Shown in pieces: positions 1 through 5,537 of a stretch of 9,062 bases of DNA. Origin of the DNA: Planctomycetota bacterium (lineage in GTDB: Bacteria; Planctomycetota; UBA1135; GCA-002686595); contig JAJDES010000389.1 of assembly GCA_029259675.1 (NCBI GenBank), positions 1 to 9,062 of the forward strand. The letters run 5' to 3'. A program made the translations under genes and the position numbers. Numbering within the stretch: the stretch's first letter is position 1; the number at the start of each line of letters is the position of its first letter. The notes under the pieces are model-generated. The model was given only the letters and a program-made list of their open reading frames with translations, was not told the origin of the DNA and did no database searches.

Positions 1-933
1 AAGATTGTAAATGCCGCCGCCGCCGTACTTGCGATCGTTGAAGAGCAGAATTAATGCGTCGTAGGGAGCCTGGGCCGCAGCTTCGCGCAGAGCCGTGTTC
101 TCGGAAGTCAACACATAGCGATCGCTGTCGAATGCATTGAAAGAAAGCCCCAGGGGCGAATCGTGCCAAACGCCGGCGCGCGGATTGGAGATCCCGGCTT
201 CGGCCGAGGGCACGTGAATGCCGCGCACATTGAAATCGTTGCGCCGAGACTTGAAGGGCTCTGTTTCGAAGAAGACTTTGGTCAGACGATCCACATCGGC
301 GCGAAACTTGTCGCCCTGCTCCGCCGTGTAGCCCTCACCCATGATGAGCAAATCGACTCGCAGCGCTGGAACTCCGGTTTCCTGCACGACGTGCATGCTA
401 CCCACCGGTGCAACGGGCGAGCGATCAACAAAGCGATCGGTGGGATCGATCAAGGTTGAATAGACAGACTCAAAGGTTCCGTTGCTGGAGCGTTTCTTCA
501 GCACCAATTGCACCGGCATGCGCGGTTCCGGGAAGCGCTGCGATTCTTCAAAGCTACGCCACATGCGCTTGGCTTCGCCCGTAGTCTCCCACTCGCCGTA
601 AATGCTCGCAAAGCCGCGCGAATACAACATGCGGTTGGTAGCGGGGTCGATTACGCAAAATAGGAATTTGCCGAGGTTGCTGTGATCAGTCAGTTGAGTC
701 CTGCTGCCGGGCCACTCTCCCTCAAGGCGCAGCTTGTCGTAACAAATGTGTTCCTCCGTCGCATTGCCGGCGTGCACATAGTCAAAGCGCAGGCTGCGAC
801 CTGTGAAATGCTCATCAAAGTCCTGCGTCTCCGCGGCAAGCGGCAAGCGGGAATGGGGGGCGGCAAGTGCGGCAGCGGGCTTCGTCGCAATGGTTGCGTG
901 AAAGCTGAGGGCTAAAGCGGCGGCAAAGAGCAT
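1..933 (-). CDS. M64 (IgA-peptidase-like) metallopeptidase, N-terminal part, truncated by window edge
   Basis: Secreted zinc-peptidase-type protein; 311 codons are open from the ATG at 933 to the left edge, where the gene continues. Residues 1-25 form a short hydrophobic signal-peptide-like segment (MLFAAALALS then an Ala-rich stretch). Residues 38-165 resemble the M64 N-terminal beta domain: LRFDYVHAGNA, then EGEWPGSRTQL, FCVIDPATNRMLYSRGFASI, YGEWETTGEAK and SFEESQRFPEPRMPVQLVLKKR. Residues 190-310 begin the peptidase region: VDLLIMGEGYTAEQ, FFETEPFKSRRNDFNVRGIHVPS, and the NDRKYGGGGIYNL stretch that in this family precedes the catalytic HExxH helix. The zinc ligands lie outside the window, so activity cannot be judged. 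GGAG lies about 9 nt before the ATG, supporting this start. The gene lies downstream of the isomerase gene on the same strand, with a possible terminator between them. Assignment to M64 is from recalled family motifs. Confidence 0.85.
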   Translation of the reverse strand, partial: MLFAAALALSFHATIATKPAAALAAPHSRLPLAAETQDFDEHFTGRSLRFDYVHAGNATEEHICYDKLRLEGEWPGSRTQLTDHSNLGKFLFCVIDPATNRMLYSRGFASIYGEWETTGEAKRMWRSFEESQRFPEPRMPVQLVLKKRSSNGTFESVYSTLIDPTDRFVDRSPVAPVGSMHVVQETGVPALRVDLLIMGEGYTAEQGDKFRADVDRLTKVFFETEPFKSRRNDFNVRGIHVPSAEAGISNPRAGVWHDSPLGLSFNAFDSDRYVLTSENTALREAAAQAPYDALILLFNDRKYGGGGIYNL

Positions 934-992
934 GTCCGATCTCCGGAGTCGTCGTGGTTGTCTGGCGTGGGCACAAGGTTGTGCGGGGTATC

Positions 993-1016
993 AAAACCCG
1001 CGAGCAGTTTAGCGGG
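993..1016 (-). terminator. Possible intrinsic terminator after the isomerase-like gene
   Basis: Reading the minus strand, CCCGC (1016-1012) pairs with GCGGG (1001-997) around a 10-nt loop and is followed directly by TTTT (996-993). It lies 25 nt past the isomerase-like stop and before the M64 start, so it could separate the two transcripts. The stem is only five G:C pairs and the U run is short, so this is a weak candidate. A second hairpin (CGGCGC/GCGCCG, 1036-1055) flanks the stop codon but has no U run. Confidence 0.35.
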
Positions 1017-1041
1017 GAGTGCGCTTCCCGTGTGACGGCGC

Positions 1042-1785
1042 CTAGGAAAGCGCCGATCGCACCCGCTCAATCAGTGCCACAGCATCGATTCGCGCAAGAT
1101 TCCCGTAATGCTCGATGCAGATGACATCCGTGCGAGGTACCGCGGCCGACACCCAAGCTTCGACCGCCGCATCGGGGCGGGGCGCAACTCCGCCCAAAGC
1201 TCGGATTTGCACTTCGTCCAATGGATGGCTCCACGCATTGAGCACTTGCACCGGATCGCGACCGTCGTCCAGAAGATGACCCGTATCCAGCGCCGCGGCA
1301 AACACTTCACTGTCGTCCAAAGCCAGCAACAGTTCAGCAACCAATTCCGGACTGGACATGGCCGCTGCGCGGTGCGAACTCAATGGTTCAATCAACAGCT
1401 TCAATCCCAATTCCCGTGCGCGGTGGCCCAGGGGCGCGAAGAACTCGACGCAGCGTTCAAGCGGTTCGTCTGGCGCAAAAGTGCCGAAACCGCAAACCGT
1501 CAACACCCGTCGAGTTCCGAGGCGCGCGGCTGTTTCCATGGACGCGAACACATGCCGCCGACCGCGGCGCACGCGATCGGGATCGGAGTGCAACGGGTGA
1601 TGATCGTGCATCTCCCAAGCTTGCACGGTGGCAACTTCGAGGGAGGAGTCAGCGATGGCGTCCCAATCGGTTTCGGACCGATGCGCAACTTCAAGCGCGA
1701 GGTGTTGCTCGCGCGCAAAGTCCAGGCGCTCGGCGAGGGTCGCTCCCGGCAGCGCATGCTCGACGTAGCTCAAGAGGGTCGCCAT
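1042..1785 (-). CDS. Sugar phosphate isomerase/epimerase-like TIM-barrel protein
   Basis: About 247 aa, cytoplasmic, with no signal peptide. The sequence fits the xylose-isomerase-like TIM-barrel superfamily (AP endonuclease 2 type, PF01261), whose members use a divalent metal to isomerise or epimerise sugars. Visible barrel motifs, numbered from the ATG at 1785, are LKLLIEPLSSH with E133, FAAALDTGHLLDDGRD with D167 and H170, and ICIEHYGN with E225. The strand that usually reads VHLKD reads VQIRAL here, so one common metal or substrate ligand (the His) appears replaced by Q193. The substrate cannot be inferred. An in-frame TTG at 1794 would add three residues (MTA); neither start has a convincing Shine-Dalgarno sequence, so ATG is preferred. 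The gene is the nearest upstream neighbour of the M64 gene, 108 bp away, with no evident functional link. Confidence 0.75.
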   Translation of the reverse strand: MATLLSYVEHALPGATLAERLDFAREQHLALEVAHRSETDWDAIADSSLEVATVQAWEMHDHHPLHSDPDRVRRGRRHVFASMETAARLGTRRVLTVCGFGTFAPDEPLERCVEFFAPLGHRARELGLKLLIEPLSSHRAAAMSSPELVAELLLALDDSEVFAAALDTGHLLDDGRDPVQVLNAWSHPLDEVQIRALGGVAPRPDAAVEAWVSAAVPRTDVICIEHYGNLARIDAVALIERVRSALS

Positions 1786-2394
1786 GGCAGTCAAGCTAGC
1801 GCCCAGCTGCTTGGAAGGGCCAGGACTGAGCAGCGGGTCAGCGGTAAATGGGCCCGTTCACCGGGCTTGGAATCCGCAATTGAAGGGCATCGGAAGCGCT
1901 TTTGGCCGGGCGCGCCCAGTGCTCCGGCAAACACACCTGAGCCCGCAGGGAAGCTCCAGCGCGCCGAAATAGCTCCGGGTCCCGCAACTCCAATTGCTCA
2001 TTTGAAGCCCCGCGGGAGGCTTGCAGGGGGGTATCGAGCACAGCGGCCTTGTGATCGATCCCGGCGCATGACGCAATTTCGACTGCGAACGGAGCTCCGG
2101 GCCCATGGCAACGCGCGCTCCTAAATCTTTGCAGAACCGTTAGTTGCGTTTGCCACACCCGGCCGATGCAGAGGCCTTGCACAGTCCTGCAACGTTGCAG
2201 CAGCGCTGTCCCCGCGGTCATTGGAGCAAGTTCATCGAAGCGCGCCGAATCGGCTCCGATAAGAAGGTGTCGAACAGCTTCTATGGGGGTCCGCAGATCT
2301 TGCTCGATTTGGATAGACTACGCGCAGCGCTTCCGAGCCAATCCGATTGTTAGGACTGGTGGATGAGCGCAGACAACGGAAAGGAATGCAAGAC
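1786..2394. other. About 600-bp intergenic region without a convincing gene
   Basis: This is the divergent region between the minus-strand isomerase-like gene and the plus-strand RRM gene, so it should hold promoters for both; no clear -35/-10 pair could be picked by eye. The longest minus-strand frame here (1838-2221, 127 codons) is rich in Arg and Cys, has no recognisable domain and no clear ribosome-binding site, and is not annotated. Only short hairpins are present, for example GCCCG/CGGGC at 1852-1866 and AAGCC/GGCTT near 2003-2020. The long leader could host a 5' UTR control element for the RRM gene, but no known riboswitch was recognised. Confidence 0.5.
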
Positions 2395-2697
2395 ATGGGT
2401 GCCCGACTCTATATCGGCAACCTCAGCTGGGACACGACCCAGGACTCACTTCACGCTGTTCTCTCAGAGGGTGGCCGTACCGTCAAAGATCTCCACATGG
2501 TGACTGACCGCGAAACCGGTCGGCCGCGTGGCTTTGCTTTCGCCGAGCTCTCCTCGGATGCCGAAGCACAGTCAGCCATTGAACAAATGGATGGGATGAC
2601 TCTTGATGGACGCGCTCTCAAAGTGAACGAAGCTCAACCTCGCCAACCTCGCGGTGGCGGCGGTGGTCGTGGCGGCGGCGGCGGAGGCCGTTGGTAG
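2395..2697 (+). CDS. Glycine-tailed RRM RNA-binding protein
   Basis: 100-aa cytoplasmic single-RRM protein (PF00076), of the type often called RNP-1 or Rbp-like in bacteria; a role in RNA binding or cold/stress RNA metabolism is known for some relatives and only inferred here. RNP2 is LYIGNL (residues 5-10) and RNP1 is RGFAFAEL (45-52), with aromatic Y6, F47 and F49 positioned for RNA stacking. The helix around DAEAQSAIEQMDG and the strand DGRALKVNEA complete the fold at about residue 80. A short tail (PRQPRGGGGGRGGGGGGRW) resembles an RGG-type low-complexity extension. The start is the ATG at 2395, because AAAGGA lies 9 nt upstream. The in-frame ATG at 2386 would sit on that site, and an in-frame TTG at 2347 is less plausible. 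It is a single-gene transcript ending at the terminator at 2770. Confidence 0.93.
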   Translation: MGARLYIGNLSWDTTQDSLHAVLSEGGRTVKDLHMVTDRETGRPRGFAFAELSSDAEAQSAIEQMDGMTLDGRALKVNEAQPRQPRGGGGGRGGGGGGRW

Positions 2698-2769
2698 CCG
2701 AAAGAGTACCTCGCAAGAGAAATCAAGCGACCGGGCATCAGGCCCTAGCTCGCAAGTAGAACTTCAAAG

Positions 2770-2799
2770 GCGCGCAGGCTTCCACCTGCGCGCTTTTTT
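2770..2799 (+). terminator. Strong intrinsic terminator of the RRM gene
   Basis: GCGCGCAGG (2770-2778) pairs perfectly with CCTGCGCGC (2785-2793) around the 6-nt loop CTTCCA, followed by TTTTTT (2794-2799). It lies 72 nt past the RRM stop and before the tRNA gene. AAA upstream of the stem can pair with part of the T run, lengthening the hairpin. Confidence 0.92.
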
Positions 2800-2915
2800 C
2801 GTGCCTTCCCACAGGAGTGAGAAACTCCGCACGATTCTTACTGTTCATGCGGCTCTGACGCACCCTTGCCCATGGCAAGTATTCAACAAGCCAGCTAACC
2901 TTGTCCTTCCACCGA

Positions 2916-2991
2916 GCGGGCGTAACTCAGTTGGTAGAGTGTCAGCTTCCCAAGCTGAATGTCGAGGGTTCGAGCCCCTTCGCCCGCTCCA
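2916..2991 (+). tRNA. tRNA-Gly(CCC), CCA encoded
   Basis: A complete 76-nt cloverleaf. The acceptor stem GCGGGCG (2916-2922) pairs perfectly with CGCCCGC (2981-2987). The D arm is ACTC/GAGT (2925-2928/2937-2940). The anticodon stem is TCAGC/GCTGA with loop TTCCCAA, giving anticodon CCC at 2949-2951, which reads GGG glycine codons. The variable loop has 5 nt. The T arm is GAGGG/CCCTT with loop TTCGAGC and one G-T pair. The discriminator is T2988, followed by genomically encoded CCA (2989-2991). No other tRNA lies nearby, and no integrase or obvious duplicated 3' end suggests use as an attachment site. Confidence 0.96.
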
Positions 2992-3149
2992 ACGTAACTT
3001 GGGGCTGATCGCAATCGATGCGAGTCATCCTCGCAAAATAGTGTGCCACCGAGGACATAACCATGGCCTGATGGGTGCGGATCAGGGAAGAAATCTTTGT
3101 CGCAAGTGTGAGGTTGCTTGGTAAACGATGCGTGATCTGCGCAAGCGGA

Positions 3150-3189
3150 ACCACGGGATTATCTCACGGATACGCAGGGAATCCGTGGT
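3150..3189. repeat. Imperfect inverted repeat between the tRNA and the lipoprotein-like gene
   Basis: ACCACG, a one-base bulge (G), then GATT on the left (3150-3160) pair with AATC and CGTGGT on the right (3180-3189), giving a 10-bp stem around a 19-nt loop. It lies 42 nt beyond the stop of the minus-strand gene at 3232 and could end that transcript, but there is no U run on either strand, so it is recorded only as an inverted repeat. Confidence 0.5.
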
Positions 3190-3231
3190 GACGAATTCGG
3201 GTCGCGTACGGCGGGCGTATCACGTTGGAAG

Positions 3232-3969
3232 CTAAGAATCGATGCTAGTTCGCCAGTGGCGATACTGATTAATTTCGCATTGGCCGTTCAGTGCGCCCAA
3301 TTTGATTTGGCTTAGAAAGGCTTCTATCTCTTTGCGCTGCTCTCGAAGATTTTTCGGCATAGACTCGAGTAGTGAGCTGAAGCCCTGATACATGAGGTGC
3401 AAGCGAATGTCCTCCAGGTCCTCATTCGCCGTCACTTTTCCAACCGAGCGGCGGCTGTTCTCAATGTCCTTAACGACCGGGTGATTGTCCGCCTCCTTCA
3501 GGATGGCCATTTTGGCCATGAAGAACAGGTGATCCGTATTGAGAGTCAGGGACAGATCCCAATTGGGCGCGGAGCCCGTCGCGCCAGTTAGTTTTAAATT
3601 TGCTTGGCCTCGCCCGTTGATCAGTTCGGATCGACCGACATCAAAGGGATTGAGTTTCATTAAATACCTACCATCGACTTGCTGGATATCGGCGGACCCT
3701 TTGCAGTTCGTGTCAACAAACTCGTAGCGGCCTTCAGTGGGCAGAAGTGAGTCGCTGATCGGGGTTAGCCAGACCCTAATGTGATCCCATTCAGGCTTGA
3801 GTTCCAGGTTGGCGCCTCTCCAGGGAGGTAGAGCTTCAACGGTGACCATGTGCCTCTCATGGCCGAGAGAATTTGCGGGGTCAACTGAGTTGGCTTTGCA
3901 GCTTGCGAACAGGGCGCATACGAGGATGGGCAGGAAAGGCTTGCGACCTACTTGATTGAAGGGATGCAT
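3232..3969 (-). CDS. Hypothetical exported, probably lipid-anchored protein
   Basis: 245 aa, family not recognised. Residues 1-24 look like an export signal: basic Arg/Lys near residues 9-10, the hydrophobic stretch PFLPILVCALF, then LFAS-C24. This resembles a lipobox with Phe at -3, so either lipid attachment at C24 or ordinary signal peptidase cleavage is possible. The mature part has a beta-rich N-terminal half (WDHIRVWLTPISDSLLPTE, then YEFVDTNCKGSADIQQVDGRYLMKLNPFDVGR, LSLTLNTDHLFFM) and a more helical C-terminal half with KDIENSRRSVGK and a charged REQRKEIEAFLSQIK segment. C89 and C232 could pair. The ATG at 3969 has no clear Shine-Dalgarno sequence. The gene stands alone: no same-strand gene closely precedes it, and the tRNA lies beyond its 3' end. 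It reads as less GC-rich than the flanking genes, like the 4.6-7.0 kb block. Confidence 0.75.
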   Translation of the reverse strand: MHPFNQVGRKPFLPILVCALFASCKANSVDPANSLGHERHMVTVEALPPWRGANLELKPEWDHIRVWLTPISDSLLPTEGRYEFVDTNCKGSADIQQVDGRYLMKLNPFDVGRSELINGRGQANLKLTGATGSAPNWDLSLTLNTDHLFFMAKMAILKEADNHPVVKDIENSRRSVGKVTANEDLEDIRLHLMYQGFSSLLESMPKNLREQRKEIEAFLSQIKLGALNGQCEINQYRHWRTSIDS

Positions 3970-4264
3970 GCGAGAATTCTGAGTCGATAGAACGGTTGCT
4001 CGAAATGGCTCAGGTATTAATCGAATGTACGTTGCTGCGGCTTTAGCTGCGATTCATAAGGCGGGAGGGCGGTTTCGATCTCGTCCTTTCGATCTTTATA
4101 AAGGGTCCAGGCGCTGGATTACGACCGGTGCGACGCTGAATTGTTAAGACGCCGAGAGCCGGGATTTTGGGGGCACCTCCAATTACTCGGAAGCTCGTCG
4201 GACCTCTAGAGATCGCGGCTAATGCACGCGGATTCGGAGCGGTGGAGTTCAGCTCCTCATAATT
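3970..4264. other. Region without a recognisable gene
   Basis: All frames are interrupted by stop codons and no structural RNA was recognised. A short TTATAAAG stretch near 4096 lacks a matching -35 element. The region presumably holds the promoter of the minus-strand gene starting at 3969, but none could be assigned by eye. Confidence 0.4.
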
Positions 4265-4600
4265 TTGCTCTCGGCGGCGGTCTCGATTGACTGCACTGAA
4301 TTCTCAGCATGGACTCGTAGGTTGCCTGAGCGAGCTAGATACCATTCTTGGTATCCGCGCAGTCTCGGCAACGGACTTCGAATGAACTTTGCTTGCAAGC
4401 TTGATCGAGTACCGATGTTCACTCGCCCTAAAAGTCAATTTGGCCTGGGAGCTGCATTGGTAATCACCAACGCAAGCCAGGGCCAGCCATGGATTCTATC
4501 GACTCCGCTTGAGACAAGAGCAGGGGGATACGTTTTCCTTGAAACGCGAAGATCCGAGCATTCAGAAATCTGAAGGCTCGGACCTTGTGTCGAATGGGTG
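4265..4600 (+). pseudogene. Possible decayed IS4-like (DDE) transposase fragment
   Basis: The 102-codon frame from the TTG at 4265 to the stop at 4573 reads FTRPKSQFGLGAALVITN, then QGQPWILSTPL, then GGYVFLETRR. IS4-family transposases have an analogous run near their C-terminus: a KS..G.G..LV segment, PWxLATxL, then Y-x2-R-x3-E-x6-K. The downstream frame at 4549-4600 reads AFRNLKARTL, comparable to the FRDLK part of that signature, so a small indel near 4545-4560 could explain the break. No terminal inverted repeats, DDE aspartates or flanking target duplication were found. The junction falls on a strong hairpin (4553-4582), so the frame-1 match could be coincidental. This is a tentative motif-level inference; the alternative is non-coding DNA. 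Confidence 0.27.
4553..4582 (-). terminator. Long hairpin downstream of the peptide array, possible terminator
   Basis: TCCGAGC (4553-4559) pairs with GCTCGGA (4576-4582). After one A/G mismatch, TTCAG (4561-4565) pairs with CTGAA (4570-4574) around an AAAT loop, giving 12 paired positions of 13. The hairpin starts 27 nt beyond the stop of the last peptide gene (4609). On the minus strand it is followed by TCTTCGCGTTTC, a poor U run, so efficient intrinsic termination is uncertain, but position and stem strength fit the end of the operon. Confidence 0.5.
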
Positions 4601-4608
4601 TGCCTGAT

Positions 4609-4893
4609 CTATGGCGCTTTGCAATAGGGCGAGATGCCGCGACCAATCATTGGGTGGTGCATGTTGACCATCGGCATGAGATTGACACCGGCCACTCGTT
4701 GAAAATCGGGAAAGTTACGAGGTGGGGGGGCAACGCCCCCGCCGGCTCCACCACCTACGGAACTAGTGCCTGCTTGCACTGCACTTAAGCCTTGTGCCGT
4801 TGTAGTCGAAAATGATGCAACAAGCGCGAAAGTGGCAATCGAAAGGGTGCTCCGCGCTTGCTTGTGACCAAAAGTGGTGGATCGTCTTGTCAT
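4609..4893 (-). CDS. Short exported Met/His-motif protein, copy 3 of 3 (distal)
   Basis: 94 aa from the ATG at 4893 (MTRRSTTFGHKQ). A long basic N-region is followed by the hydrophobic segment LSIATFALVASFSTTTAQG, with probable signal peptidase cleavage near TTTA-QG. The mature part has a Gly-rich linker (GGGAGGG), APPPRNFPDFQRVAG, and the C-terminal block NLMPMVNMHHPMIGRG ending PYCKAP. The block is nearly identical in the two upstream paralogs, whereas the middle has diverged. This copy has Cys where the others have Tyr in PYxK. The start is chosen by matching the MTR start of the adjacent copy, giving identical 94-aa lengths; an in-frame ATG at 4908 would add five residues. No Shine-Dalgarno sequence is visible. 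The family is not recognised and the function unknown. The Met/His pattern could bind copper or another soft metal, or the block could be the active mature peptide; both are inference. Confidence 0.8.
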   Translation of the reverse strand: MTRRSTTFGHKQARSTLSIATFALVASFSTTTAQGLSAVQAGTSSVGGGAGGGVAPPPRNFPDFQRVAGVNLMPMVNMHHPMIGRGISPYCKAP

Positions 4894-4948
4894 GGTTACG
4901 TGCTGCATGTCATGAATTCGCTTGCAAACTGATGAGCGTTATCTCGGA

Positions 4949-5233
4949 TCAAAGCAGCTTGTAGTAGGGCAAAGCTCCAAGACCGATCATTGGATGGTGC
5001 ATGTTGACCATCGGCATGAGATTGCAACCATCTAGTCTCTGAAGCTCAGGTCTCTGGCGTGGAGGAGGGAGCGTTCCACCGCCTGCTCCACTTCCACCGG
5101 CGATATCCGCTGTTTGCGGTGAATCGAGCCCCTGAGCCACTGTGGTTGTCAATGTCGCAATAAGTGCGATCACGACACTCGCAAGAGTGCTTTGCACTAG
5201 TTCATTGCGGTGAATCTTCGCTTGTCGTGTCAT
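4949..5233 (-). CDS. Short exported Met/His-motif protein, copy 2 of 3
   Basis: 94 aa from the ATG at 5233 (MTRQAKIHRNEL). The signal-peptide-like core is LASVVIALIATLTTTVAQG, with likely cleavage near TTVA-QG. Then follow GGSGAGGG, LPPPRQRPELQRLDG, and C-terminal CNLMPMVNMHHPMIGLG ending PYYKLL. A longer frame reaches 5326 but would overlap the previous gene and adds a non-signal-like N-terminus, so the downstream ATG matching the sister copy is used. It is separated from each neighbouring copy by exactly 55 bp. No Shine-Dalgarno sequence lies just before the ATG. A 7-codon out-of-frame ORF (5253 to 5230) ends in an ATGA overlap with this start and might couple translation, though that could be chance. 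Function unknown. The last two residues (LL) depart from the KxP ending of the other copies. Confidence 0.82.
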   Translation of the reverse strand: MTRQAKIHRNELVQSTLASVVIALIATLTTTVAQGLDSPQTADIAGGSGAGGGTLPPPRQRPELQRLDGCNLMPMVNMHHPMIGLGALPYYKLL

Positions 5234-5288
5234 GGTTGAAAAATGCCGGTCATGGTCCTGATTGCAAGTCGATAGCCGCAAGTTCGGG

Positions 5289-5537
5289 CTAAGGCACTTT
5301 GTAGTATGGCGAGGCTCCACGACCAATCATTGGGACGTGCATGTTGACCATCGGCATGAGGTTGATGCCGCCTACTCGTTGAAGTTCGGGCGCGTGACGC
5401 GGTGGGGGAGCTGTTCCACCGCCAGCCCCGCCTCCACCTGAAAATTTAGTTCCAAGTGGAGAAATGGAACTCATCGAAATTGCCGCTGTTAACGCAAGTG
5501 CAATCACAATGGAGGCATTGCGAAGTAATTGCTTCAT
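5289..5537 (-). CDS. Short exported Met/His-motif protein, copy 1 of 3 (proximal)
   Basis: 82 aa, the shortest of the three, with a compact classical signal peptide: MKQLLRN, then the hydrophobic ASIVIALALTAAIS. The mature region has GGGGAGGGTAPPPR, HAPELQRVGG, and C-terminal INLMPMVNMHVPMIGRG ending PYYKVP; HH of the other copies is HV here. The ATG at 5537 overlaps the stop of the TPR-like gene as ATGA and is preceded by AAGGA with 6-nt spacing, so it is the best-supported start in the array and probably translationally coupled. It differs from the other two copies mainly in its shorter N-region. The export signal places it in the periplasm, outer envelope or medium. No family recognised. 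Confidence 0.87.
   Translation of the reverse strand: MKQLLRNASIVIALALTAAISMSSISPLGTKFSGGGGAGGGTAPPPRHAPELQRVGGINLMPMVNMHVPMIGRGASPYYKVP

Noticed and set aside
1108..2124. Plus-strand 338-codon frame
   Set aside because: It is antisense to the isomerase-like gene, with Arg/Gln/His-rich composition typical of a shadow frame and no recognisable domain.
1838..2221. Minus-strand 127-codon frame upstream of the isomerase-like gene
   Set aside because: No domain, no clear ribosome-binding site, and an unusual Cys/Arg content; kept only as a remark in the intergenic entry.
2654..3124. Plus-strand 156-codon frame
   Set aside because: It overlaps the end of the RRM gene out of frame, then runs through the terminator and tRNA.
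2942..3154. Minus-strand 70-codon frame ending AKGLEPSTFSLGS
   Set aside because: Its 3' end is the antisense translation of the tRNA-Gly gene, a well-known source of spurious predicted proteins.
3211..3225. GCGGGCGTA followed by GTTGG, resembling the 5' end of the tRNA-Gly gene, as a possible partial tRNA or attachment site
   Set aside because: The match is only 9 contiguous bases plus 5. Attachment sites usually duplicate the tRNA 3' part, and no integrase is present.
4265..4345. A fourth copy of the 340-bp peptide unit further left
   Set aside because: At the expected offset (core near 4320-4340) the sequence shows no similarity to the conserved block, so the array ends at three.
4585..4788. 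Plus-strand 67-codon frame
   Set aside because: Antisense to the well-supported distal peptide gene.
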